The translations under genes and the position numbers were made by a program. A model generated the notes under the pieces. It was not told the origin of the DNA and ran no database searches. It saw only the letters and a program-made list of their open reading frames with translations. Positions 26,058 through 34,173 of a DNA stretch of 64,000 bases are shown here, piece after piece. The stretch covers positions 1,860,001 through 1,924,000 of the forward strand of contig NZ_CP117029.1 in the NCBI RefSeq assembly GCF_028551255.1, given 5' to 3'. The DNA is from Vibrio tubiashii (GTDB taxonomy: Bacteria; Pseudomonadota; Gammaproteobacteria; Enterobacterales; Vibrionaceae). The stretch's first letter is position 1. Each line of letters opens with the position of its first letter.

Positions 26058-27755
26058 CTAGCTCCATTTTTCGAGCATCAGTTTCAGATCTTTGGCCGTA
26101 TAGGGCTTAGTTAAAATATCATCCATACCGCACTGGATGCATTTCTCTCGCTCTTCAAGTGTGGTTCCCGCCGTTAACGCGATGATAGGCAAGGTATACG
26201 CCTGTTCTCTTAAGTAAGCGGTAGCCTCAAAGCCATCCATTTCGGGCATGCGGCAATCCATAAAGACAAGGTCATAATTGGCAGAATTAAACGCCTTGAT
26301 CGCCTCAAGGCCATTGTTTGCCATATCAGGAGTAATTGAGAGCTTCTTTAACATTTGATTGATGATGACTTGGTTCATACGAATATCATCAACCACAAGA
26401 ATAGATAGCTCCTCTAGCGGCTTGAATTGGGGTTTCTGTTCTGCTTTACCTGTACTCACCGTCCACTCTGCGGTTTCTTTAAGCGGCAAACGCACTTCAA
26501 ACGTACTTCCTTTTCCGATTTCACTAGAGAGCGATATTTCGCCAGACATCAACTCGACAAGATTTTTGCAGATCGCGAGGCCAAGCCCTGTCCCTTCAAA
26601 GTTTCGCTTCGCAGTTCTATCAGCCTGAACAAATGGTGTGAACAATTGCGCTTGCGACTCTTCACTGATCCCTATCCCAGTGTCAGAGACAGCGAAGATT
26701 AAGTTTTCGTTTTCCCATATAACTTTGACTATCACCTTTCCGTGCGATGTAAACTTAATCGCATTGCCCACCAAATTGATCAGAATCTGGCTAATGCGTT
26801 CAAAGTCACCAATCAAAGCCGTCGGAATTGTGTTTTGTTCAATGATCTCAAAGCCGATTCCCTTCTCTAGCGCTTTTGTTTCAAAGATGCCTAACACCAT
26901 TTCGCGCATTTCCGACCACAAAAACTGAGACGGGATCAACTGCATCATCCCTGCACTCATTTTACTAAAGTCGAGGATGTCGTTAATGATATGGCGAAGC
27001 AGGTCGCCTGAATGCGAAAGATTGCTTAGCAAGGTTTGTTGCTCTTCATCTAACTGAGTTCCAGCTAAGAGTTCAGCACTACCTAATAAGCCATTGAGAG
27101 GCGTTCGGAGTTCGTGGTTGATCATGGCAACAAACTCTTTGGTCGATCGTTCTGACTCTTCAGCCCTTGCTCTCGCTTCTTGGTTGCTTGTCACAATCAG
27201 TTGACGACTGATCGCGCTGCATAATAACTCGGCAACCAGCAAAAGCTGATTAACTACAAACTCTCGGTCGATATCTTCACTAGTCAAGTCAACGGTCAGT
27301 TCACCGACAATTTTATGCTCCACTTCGATCGGTAGCTTCAATGAATTACTGTGCCAAATAGCATAGGGTTTCACTAAGCTTAAATCTTTCTCTTCCGCCG
27401 AACCAAATACGTTACCAATAACAGAATTCATCAGCTCGGGCTCAATGTACAAACCTACACCAGATAATGCCGAAGAAGCCGTGAGTCTTTCGAGTAAGTT
27501 GGCAATCAAGCCATCATCGAGCGTTCGGCTTAAAAATGCCCTGCCGAAGTGGATCAACGCTTCACTGATATGCTGTTCGAACTCAAGCTTATGCAGATCA
27601 CTATGGGTTTGCCTTTTAAGCTGCGTTAATACCAACTTCAAATGCTGGTTGGACTCGTACAGCTCTAAACTTTTTTGTTCCAATAACGCTTCGGCTTGTT
27701 TACGAGCAGCTATTTCTCTGGCTAGCTTTCTTTCTAAAGGGGTGTCCTTATCCAT
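26058..27755 (-). CDS. hqsK: HqsK-like hybrid histidine kinase, partner of H-NOX
   Basis: A 565-residue cytoplasmic protein with no membrane helix. It has an N-terminal coiled coil (~1-70), a GAF-like region (~75-185), HisKA with INHELRTPLNG (His214), HATPase with N-box (Asn331), DTGIGI and GTGLGL (388-393), and a C-terminal receiver domain with Asp500 in MDCRMPEMDGFEA and Lys550. In V. harveyi the H-NOX/HqsK pair feeds nitric oxide into the LuxU quorum-sensing phosphorelay. The same architecture and the adjacent hnoX suggest this role here. It starts five bases after hnoX, so they are one operon. Confidence 0.9.
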   Translation of the reverse strand: MDKDTPLERKLAREIAARKQAEALLEQKSLELYESNQHLKLVLTQLKRQTHSDLHKLEFEQHISEALIHFGRAFLSRTLDDGLIANLLERLTASSALSGVGLYIEPELMNSVIGNVFGSAEEKDLSLVKPYAIWHSNSLKLPIEVEHKIVGELTVDLTSEDIDREFVVNQLLLVAELLCSAISRQLIVTSNQEARARAEESERSTKEFVAMINHELRTPLNGLLGSAELLAGTQLDEEQQTLLSNLSHSGDLLRHIINDILDFSKMSAGMMQLIPSQFLWSEMREMVLGIFETKALEKGIGFEIIEQNTIPTALIGDFERISQILINLVGNAIKFTSHGKVIVKVIWENENLIFAVSDTGIGISEESQAQLFTPFVQADRTAKRNFEGTGLGLAICKNLVELMSGEISLSSEIGKGSTFEVRLPLKETAEWTVSTGKAEQKPQFKPLEELSILVVDDIRMNQVIINQMLKKLSITPDMANNGLEAIKAFNSANYDLVFMDCRMPEMDGFEATAYLREQAYTLPIIALTAGTTLEEREKCIQCGMDDILTKPYTAKDLKLMLEKWS

Positions 27756-27760
27756 TTAGG

Positions 27761-28303
27761 CTATCCTACTACACTCACCTTGAACCGAACTTGACTGCCA
27801 TCTTCAGTCAAATTTTCCATCGTCGTTGCTATTTTCTCATCGAAAAACTCACCACAACCTTCGATTAAACCTAAACAGACATGAGACATACAACGGGCAC
27901 TATGGTAATCAAATACCATCTCGCTTTCCGCCTCAGAGATAAATATGAAGGAAGGAGGGTTAGCTTCGGGATAAAGTTTTTTAACTTCGATATGGATATA
28001 GTCTTCGACCAATTTAATAAATTGAAACGTCGACTTGCACTCTTGTAAGCTATTATTATCAGGTAAGGTGTTATAAAGGTTATTAAAAACTGATTGACCA
28101 AAAACTCGTTGAAGATCTTCTGGTGAGATACCCGTACGAACGCTGAGCTGCATGATGAGCTTGACCAAGTTGCGATGGTCATAACTGCCCACAGAAGTGT
28201 AGACGCCATCATCACCCACAGCGGAAAGCAAGCTATCCAGTTCTTCTAAACCAAATTTTTGTTCAACCAAGTCCATAAACTCAGTAAAGATAATACCTTT
28301 CAT
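27761..28303 (-). CDS. hnoX: H-NOX haem nitric-oxide sensor protein
   Basis: A 180-residue protein with the H-NOX fold signatures. MKGIIFTEFMDLVEQKFG opens it; the proximal haem ligand is His104 in EDYIHIEVKKLYP; and the propionate-binding YxSxR motif is Tyr133, Ser135 and Arg137 (YHSAR). H-NOX proteins bind NO at ferrous haem and then change the activity of an adjacent kinase, here hqsK five bases downstream. The pair sits inside an otherwise E. coli-like pabB-nudL-sdaA block. Confidence 0.95.
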   Translation of the reverse strand: MKGIIFTEFMDLVEQKFGLEELDSLLSAVGDDGVYTSVGSYDHRNLVKLIMQLSVRTGISPEDLQRVFGQSVFNNLYNTLPDNNSLQECKSTFQFIKLVEDYIHIEVKKLYPEANPPSFIFISEAESEMVFDYHSARCMSHVCLGLIEGCGEFFDEKIATTMENLTEDGSQVRFKVSVVG

Positions 28304-28387
28304 TAATTACGCCATCCTTGCGCTAATGGGTGTAGTAGAAAGCATGAGCCATATTGAAGGCTTTTTCAAATATCAAAAGGAGCTAAC

Positions 28388-28996
28388 GTGTTGTCTGAGC
28401 TAAATAAAAATCACTTGATCCAGCGATTTCAAATGCACCAAACCGTTGACTATCACCAAGAAGCTCTCAACCGTGTCTCACACCTCAATCAAACCCACTT
28501 ACGTAAAGCCTCGGTACTGGTTGGATTTGTCGAACGCGATAACGGAATTAATGTCCTCTTCACTCGCCGTGCCAAACATCTGAAACATCACCCCGGTCAG
28601 GTCAGCTTTCCGGGTGGGAAATTCGAATCTAGTGATATCGACTTATCCCACACAGCGTTACGAGAGACTTATGAAGAAGTAGGAATAGAGCAAAGCCAAA
28701 TTGAAATATTTGGTCAAATGCCAGAACTGGTAACAATAAGTCGATTTACAGTCACCCCTTTCTTAGGATTCATTTCTCCAGATTATCAAACACGCATTGA
28801 CAAAAATGAAGTCGATGAAGTTTTTGAAGTGCCTGCTACTGTAGTTTTAGATAGAGAAAAATTACACAGTCAGCAATTTCGAGTTAACAATTTTTCACAT
28901 CGAGTGTTTGGGCTTTCCTACAATTCTCATTTTATCTGGGGTATGACCGCGCAAATAATACAAGCGATGCAAAATCACATTATGAATCAACATTAA
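28388..28996 (+). CDS. nudL: CoA pyrophosphatase NudL (Nudix hydrolase)
   Basis: A 202-residue Nudix protein. The CoA-type NuCoA signature LLFTRRAKHLKHHPGQVSFPGG is followed by a Nudix box, ALRETYEEVGI. The family hydrolyses CoA to 3',5'-ADP and phosphopantetheine. It starts with GTG preceded by AGGAG five bases upstream. The order with pabB and sdaA is that of E. coli yeaB. Confidence 0.92.
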   Translation: MLSELNKNHLIQRFQMHQTVDYHQEALNRVSHLNQTHLRKASVLVGFVERDNGINVLFTRRAKHLKHHPGQVSFPGGKFESSDIDLSHTALRETYEEVGIEQSQIEIFGQMPELVTISRFTVTPFLGFISPDYQTRIDKNEVDEVFEVPATVVLDREKLHSQQFRVNNFSHRVFGLSYNSHFIWGMTAQIIQAMQNHIMNQH

Positions 28997-29050
28997 TAAC
29001 CCTGGTAAATGAAACAAATCCATTCACATTAGTTAAATTGTTTATCAATA

Positions 29051-29066
29051 ACGGAAACGTTTTCTG
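29051..29066. promoter_or_regulatory. PurR-like palindrome upstream of sdaC
   Basis: ACGGAAACGTTTTCTG matches the E. coli PurR consensus (ACGCAAACGTTTTCnT) at all but two positions. It is 220 bp before the sdaC ATG and 55 bp after nudL. Control of serine uptake by purines would fit the serine-to-C1 route, but another LacI-family protein could bind. Confidence 0.45.
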
Positions 29067-29285
29067 AGACATACATTAAACAAATTCATAACAACATTAG
29101 ATTTACTAATGTATCGCATTAGCATAAATCACTAGTAGCACATCATTTTCGTGAGCAAAAACCTGTTTTTGACATATCATGTTATAACTTGAATCAATTC
29201 ATGATTTAGATCTAGTTTTCGTGCAAGGTTTTTATGCAAAATTGCCCCCGACTTATTTCCTGTTCCCAAAAATGAGTATCACAAA

Positions 29286-30539
29286 ATGAATACTACAACT
29301 ACTGCGGCTTCGACCGCACAATCGTCTAGTAAGTTTACTTACAAAGACTTCACTTGGTGTCTATCACTTTTCGGTACCGCTGTAGGTGCTGGCGTACTTT
29401 TCCTTCCTATTAAAGCAGGTGCGGGTGGTTTTTGGCCATTAGTTATCCTTGCTCTAATCGCAGCACCAATGACTTGGTTCGCTCACAAATCTCTTGCACG
29501 TTTTGTACTTTCTGCGAAAAACCCTGAAGCTGATATCACTGACACTGTTGAAGAACACTTTGGTAAGACTGGCGCAAACCTTATTACTTTTGCCTATTTC
29601 TTCGCTATCTACCCAATCGTTCTTATCTACGGTGTTGGTATCACAAACACAGTTGACTCTTTCCTAGTTAACCAAATGGGTATGGAATCAATTCCTCGTC
29701 CAATCCTGTCTGGCGCACTAATCGCTGCAATGACAGCGGGCGTAGTGTTTGGTAAAGAGCTAATGCTGAAAGCGACATCTGCACTGGTTTACCCACTAGT
29801 GTTCATCCTACTTGCGCTTTCTTTCTACCTAATTCCAGATTGGAACAGCTCAATGGTAGAAGTAGCACCTGACTGGTCTTCTATGCCATCTGTTGTTTGG
29901 CTAGCAATCCCAATCATCGTATTCTCTTTCAACCACAGCCCAGTAATCTCTCAGTTCTCTAAAGAGCAACGTCGTGTTCACGGTGAAAACGCAGTTCAGA
30001 AAACTGACGCTATCACTGGCGGCGCAGCGATGATGCTAATGGGCTTTGTAATGTTCTTCGTATTCTCAGTTGTTCTATCTCTGTCTCCAGAGCAACTAGC
30101 GATGGCGCAAGAGCAAAACATCTCAGTACTTTCTTACCTAGCGAACGTTCACGAATCACCACTTATCTCTTACATGGGTCCACTAGTGGCATTCGCGGCA
30201 ATCACATCTAGCTACTTCGGTCACTTCCTAGGTGCACACGAAGGTCTAGTAGGTCTAATCAAATCTCGCTCTGAAACGCCAGTAAGCAAGATTGAGAAAG
30301 GTTCTCTACTGTTCATCGTTATCACTACTTGGATCGTGGCTATCGTTAACCCAAGCATCCTAGGTATGATTGAAACAATGGGTGCGCCAATGATTGCGGC
30401 AATCCTATTCCTAATGCCAATATTCGCAATGCAGAAAGTGCCAGCTATGGCGAAGTACAAAACTTCTGCACCTGTACAGATTTTCACAGCAATCTGTGGT
30501 ATTGCGGCAATTACTTCTGTAATCTACGGCGCTCTTTAA
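29286..30539 (+). CDS. sdaC: Serine transporter SdaC (HAAAP family)
   Basis: A 417-residue protein with about 11 membrane helices. The family motifs are FGTAVGAGVLFLPIKAGAGG, a conserved FSFNHSPVISQFSKEQR and the loop FLGAHEGLVGLIKS. SdaC is a proton/serine symporter of the inner membrane. It is followed by sdaA, the serine deaminase, with a terminator-like hairpin between, so sdaA may be expressed at a lower level or from its own promoter. Codon use is highly biased, as for abundant proteins. Confidence 0.94.
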   Translation: MNTTTTAASTAQSSSKFTYKDFTWCLSLFGTAVGAGVLFLPIKAGAGGFWPLVILALIAAPMTWFAHKSLARFVLSAKNPEADITDTVEEHFGKTGANLITFAYFFAIYPIVLIYGVGITNTVDSFLVNQMGMESIPRPILSGALIAAMTAGVVFGKELMLKATSALVYPLVFILLALSFYLIPDWNSSMVEVAPDWSSMPSVVWLAIPIIVFSFNHSPVISQFSKEQRRVHGENAVQKTDAITGGAAMMLMGFVMFFVFSVVLSLSPEQLAMAQEQNISVLSYLANVHESPLISYMGPLVAFAAITSSYFGHFLGAHEGLVGLIKSRSETPVSKIEKGSLLFIVITTWIVAIVNPSILGMIETMGAPMIAAILFLMPIFAMQKVPAMAKYKTSAPVQIFTAICGIAAITSVIYGAL

Positions 30540-30588
30540 TCCACGGCTTTATAAAGTCTGATTAAACCAAGAATATAACGATAATAAA

Positions 30589-30620
30589 TAAGCCTCCCTC
30601 ACCCCTTGGGAGGCTTTGTT
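30589..30620 (+). terminator. Terminator between sdaC and sdaA
   Basis: AAGCCTCCC / GGGAGGCTT hairpin followed by TGTT. It lies 15 bp before sdaA, so it may act as an attenuator as well as ending sdaC. Confidence 0.75.
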
Positions 30621-30634
30621 CTGAGGTAATCGAT

Positions 30635-31996
30635 ATGATTAGTGTTTTTGACATCTATAAGATCGGCGTTGGTCCTTCTAGCTCACACACTGTAGGCCCA
30701 ATGAAAGCAGGTAAAGAATTTATTGATGATTTACGCTCAATGGGAAAATTGCGCGACATCACTAAAATTACCGTCGACGTTTATGGATCACTATCACTGA
30801 CAGGGAAAGGTCACCACACCGATATTGCTATCATCATGGGTCTTGCGGGCAATACCCCTGAGAAAGTTGATATTGACTCTATTCCGGGCTTTATCGCTCG
30901 CGTAGAAGAAACTGAGCGCCTTCCTGTTGGCATGCACTGTCACACAGTATCGTTCCCTAAAGAGGGTGGTATGAATTTCCATACTACTAACCTTGAGCTT
31001 CACGAAAATGGCATGCAAATTCATGCTTGGATCGGTGAAGAGAAGATTTACTCTAAGACTTATTACTCTATCGGCGGTGGTTTCATCGTTGATGAAGAGA
31101 ACTTCGGTAAAGAAGAAGAAAACCCAGTAAAAGCTCCTTACGAGTTCACTACGGCTGAAGAGCTAGTAAATCAGTGTAAGGAAAGCGGTCTTTCTATCAG
31201 CACGCTGGTAATGAAAAACCAAGCTGCACTTCATTCTGACGAAGAGTCTCGCACTTATTTTGCTAACATCTGGAAAACCATGCGTGAGTGTATGGATCGC
31301 GGTATGAACACGGAAGGTATTTTGCCTGGTCCTCTGCGTGTGCCTCGCCGTGCAGCAGCACTGCGCCAGCAGCTTCTAACATCAGAGAAAACAACGAACG
31401 ATCCTATGTCTGTTGTAGACTGGGTAAACATGTTCGCTTTCGCTGTTAACGAAGAAAACGCTGCGGGTGGCCGTGTGGTGACTGCGCCAACTAATGGTGC
31501 TTGTGGCATTATTCCAGCGGTATTGGCTTACTACGACAAGTTCATTCAAACAGTCACAGAGAAAGACTATATCCGTTACTTTGCAGCTTCTGGTGCAATC
31601 GGTGGTCTATACAAGCGTAACGCTTCTATCTCTGGTGCTGAAGTTGGCTGTCAGGGTGAAGTTGGTGTGGCATGTTCTATGGCGGCAGCGGGTCTTGCTG
31701 AGCTTATGGGTGGTAGCCCAGAGCAAGTATGTATGGCAGCCGAAATCGCAATGGAGCATAACCTAGGTCTGACTTGTGACCCCGTTGCAGGTCAAGTTCA
31801 GGTACCATGTATCGAACGTAACGGTATCGCTGCTGTTAAGGCAATCAACTCGACTCGTATGGCTCTACGCCGCTCTTCAGCGCCAACAGTTTCTCTGGAT
31901 AAAGTAATTGAAACTATGCTAGAGACAGGCAAAGACATGAACGCTAAATACCGTGAAACATCTCAGGGTGGCCTAGCGGTTAAAGTCATCTGCTAA
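30635..31996 (+). CDS. sdaA: L-serine ammonia-lyase (iron-sulfur)
   Basis: A 453-residue enzyme that converts L-serine to pyruvate and ammonia. It is almost the length of E. coli SdaA. GVGPSSSHTVGPMKAGKEF opens it, and the cluster Cys residues are in PTNGACGIIPAV, SGAEVGCQGEVGVACSMAAAG and GLTCDPVAGQVQVPCIERN. The [4Fe-4S] cluster makes it oxygen-sensitive. With sdaC it forms a serine uptake and degradation unit. Confidence 0.96.
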   Translation: MISVFDIYKIGVGPSSSHTVGPMKAGKEFIDDLRSMGKLRDITKITVDVYGSLSLTGKGHHTDIAIIMGLAGNTPEKVDIDSIPGFIARVEETERLPVGMHCHTVSFPKEGGMNFHTTNLELHENGMQIHAWIGEEKIYSKTYYSIGGGFIVDEENFGKEEENPVKAPYEFTTAEELVNQCKESGLSISTLVMKNQAALHSDEESRTYFANIWKTMRECMDRGMNTEGILPGPLRVPRRAAALRQQLLTSEKTTNDPMSVVDWVNMFAFAVNEENAAGGRVVTAPTNGACGIIPAVLAYYDKFIQTVTEKDYIRYFAASGAIGGLYKRNASISGAEVGCQGEVGVACSMAAAGLAELMGGSPEQVCMAAEIAMEHNLGLTCDPVAGQVQVPCIERNGIAAVKAINSTRMALRRSSAPTVSLDKVIETMLETGKDMNAKYRETSQGGLAVKVIC

Positions 31997-32018
31997 TCGC
32001 GCTAAACCTTATAGAATA

Positions 32019-32046
32019 AAGCCTGAGCTATTGCTCGGGCTTTTTT
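32019..32046 (+). terminator. Terminator of sdaA
   Basis: AGCCtGAGC tatt GCTCgGGCT hairpin followed by TTTTTT, 23 bp after the sdaA stop. Confidence 0.9.
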
Positions 32047-32071
32047 ATTATCACTTCAAACAACCCCATTC

Positions 32072-32146
32072 ACCAAATAAATACATCATTTGGTTTAGTT
32101 TATAAAAAAATATAAATATGTCGCTATATCCAAATACTTTGGATAT
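32072..32146. promoter_or_regulatory. Two CCAAA/TTTGG palindromes in front of the winged-helix/EAL gene
   Basis: ACCAAAT n9 ATTTGGT (32072-32094) and the 9-bp-arm dyad ATATCCAAA tac TTTGGATAT (32126-32146) share the half-site CCAAA. The second ends 78 bp before the ATG at 32224. They look like operators for the protein's own N-terminal DNA-binding domain (inference). Confidence 0.5.
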
Positions 32147-32223
32147 GCCCGCATTTAATCACATCCAAACGCTTCATTTATTGATAACTTCATCCCCTTT
32201 TCAACTCAGGGGTTATTATTCGA

Positions 32224-33936
32224 ATGATTAGGTTTGAACTTGGAAGTCAAATCTGTGTGTGCCTGTCGGAAGACGAACTCTTAATCGAGATCGATCACCA
32301 ACGACATGCATCCCTTTCCATTACTGACAACGAATATCTAATATTAAGCACTATATCCGCATACGGAACGTTAAACTCACCAATCTGCCAACGAGCTATC
32401 GAGAATAAGCTCGCGCAAAATCATCAGGTAACATTGCCAGAAAACGGCTTTAAGAATGTTATCGCCTCATTGCGTAAAAAATTTAAAAAACTGATCAAGC
32501 CTCACCTAGAAACAAGAAAAAACATCATCGAAAACATCCATCGGGTCGGATATTTCGTTCCTTTCGAAAGTCACGACAATCAAAAAAATGGAGCCGACCA
32601 ACAAAAAAGAGTCAATAAAGTCGCTAAGCATGCCGTCGTCACTGCGCTTAAATATTGTCTAACCAATCGAAAACTCTATTTCGATCTCGGGCTTGTTTTA
32701 ATGCTATCGAGTCTTGGTTTCGTCTTTATTTGCTACATCACTATTAATGCCCTTATTAAGCAAAGCTACTTCAATGACGTTAACGACTTCACAGATGCTC
32801 TTGCTGAGCAAAGCTGTTTTACAGATCAAACAACACTGAGTTCTATGTTCGATCAAGTAGAGCTAGTTGAATCGAGTATGATGATCGATCGATACAATAC
32901 TCGCTGCTTAGTGACGCCAGAACATGTTATGCCTGTAAGCAAACAACAATATGATCAATGGCTTGAGAACAGCAACTACATCATGCATGAGTTCGAAAAG
33001 AAAGGAACGACTATGGTGGTGCGAGTAAAGAACATTAACCTATCTCGAAGTATAGAGGGCCATCTATCAAGTTTCTTTCTTAAAGGCATTAAGATCTGCA
33101 CCAACACGGGTACATCACTCAAGGTGGGTAAAACAGATGGGCGACCATCAATAAGCAAGGAAACAGATGCAGGCTATACGGAGCTTTTTTACATATCCAA
33201 CCCTATACGTAATATCCTGCTGTTTACCGTGTTAATGGTCATAATGCTGCGCTACAAAAACCTGATTGCAATTAGCCAGTATTTCCTAGGTATTAGGCGA
33301 TTTAGCATGAAACTAGAACCTATTTATGACACTGAGGGACATGTAAATCTGCACTATGAAGCCCTTTCCCGTTTCACTACTTCGAATACACAGAAGTTTA
33401 TTGAAACGCTGATAGCAAGGGACTTACTGCTCACTCACACATTGTTGGTTATCAAGACCTTGTATGCCGAAGAAACTAACTTGCTTGCTCCAGTCAGTGT
33501 CAATGTTTGCCCTTCTCTATTGAAAGGCGACAATTTTCGCTCGCTATACCAATGTTTAAGCCAATACGATTGCCATTATTTAACCATCGAGATCACTGAA
33601 AACGCTTCGATGTATTATACCGATGAGATTTACCACAATATCCGTCTGATCAAATCTCTTGGGTGTAAAATTAGCATTGATGATTTCGGGACTGGGAACA
33701 ACAACGTCGAATTGATCGGAAAAATTAAGCCTGATTACCTCAAAATTGACCGAGACTTTGTTATTGGCATGCGCCAAGACGAAAAGAAAATTGAAACGGT
33801 TCGTCAACTCATTGCTATGGGTAAAGCCTACCAATGTACAATCATTGTTGAAGGTGTTGAAACGGCGGAATGTGCGCACCTGCTAACAAAGCTTGGAGCC
33901 AAAATACATCAGGGCTTTTATTACGCTCTCGCCTAA
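32224..33936 (+). CDS. Membrane-bound winged-helix regulator fused to an EAL phosphodiesterase
   Basis: A 570-residue protein. Residues ~30-113 match an OmpR/CadC/ToxR-type winged helix (ITDNEYLILSTISAYG, VIASLRKKFKKL, HRVGYFVP). Membrane helices lie near 153-177 and 327-345. The loop between them is periplasmic and holds Cys198 and Cys228, as in the CSS-type sensor domains of EAL proteins. The C-terminal EAL domain keeps all catalytic residues: Glu379 (YEALSRF), Asn427, Glu456 (EITE), Asp486-Asp487 (DDFGTG), Lys507, Glu543 and Gln563. It is therefore probably an active c-di-GMP phosphodiesterase that also binds DNA from the membrane. Such an architecture is rare as far as I know. Confidence 0.85.
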   Translation: MIRFELGSQICVCLSEDELLIEIDHQRHASLSITDNEYLILSTISAYGTLNSPICQRAIENKLAQNHQVTLPENGFKNVIASLRKKFKKLIKPHLETRKNIIENIHRVGYFVPFESHDNQKNGADQQKRVNKVAKHAVVTALKYCLTNRKLYFDLGLVLMLSSLGFVFICYITINALIKQSYFNDVNDFTDALAEQSCFTDQTTLSSMFDQVELVESSMMIDRYNTRCLVTPEHVMPVSKQQYDQWLENSNYIMHEFEKKGTTMVVRVKNINLSRSIEGHLSSFFLKGIKICTNTGTSLKVGKTDGRPSISKETDAGYTELFYISNPIRNILLFTVLMVIMLRYKNLIAISQYFLGIRRFSMKLEPIYDTEGHVNLHYEALSRFTTSNTQKFIETLIARDLLLTHTLLVIKTLYAEETNLLAPVSVNVCPSLLKGDNFRSLYQCLSQYDCHYLTIEITENASMYYTDEIYHNIRLIKSLGCKISIDDFGTGNNNVELIGKIKPDYLKIDRDFVIGMRQDEKKIETVRQLIAMGKAYQCTIIVEGVETAECAHLLTKLGAKIHQGFYYALA

Positions 33937-33946
33937 ATCTCAAAAC

Positions 33947-33969
33947 AAAGGTGGCTTAGCCACCTTTAT
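33947..33969 (+). terminator. Terminator of the winged-helix/EAL gene
   Basis: AAAGGTGGC tta GCCACCTTT hairpin followed by ATTCT, 11 bp after the stop. Confidence 0.85.
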
Positions 33970-34173
33970 TCTCTGCATATATTCCGCCAAAGGCTCGCCT
34001 TTCCAATTTAAACCCAGCAGATATCAGTTGACGTTTATATCACCCCAATCTGTTGTTTGTGAGATATTCTGCATAATTTTGCAAAATCAAATCGTTCAAA
34101 CAAATAAAAATGCGACGCACCTTAAACTTATTGACATAGTAAATACCTATCTTAGTTGTGATTTTTTAATCCA

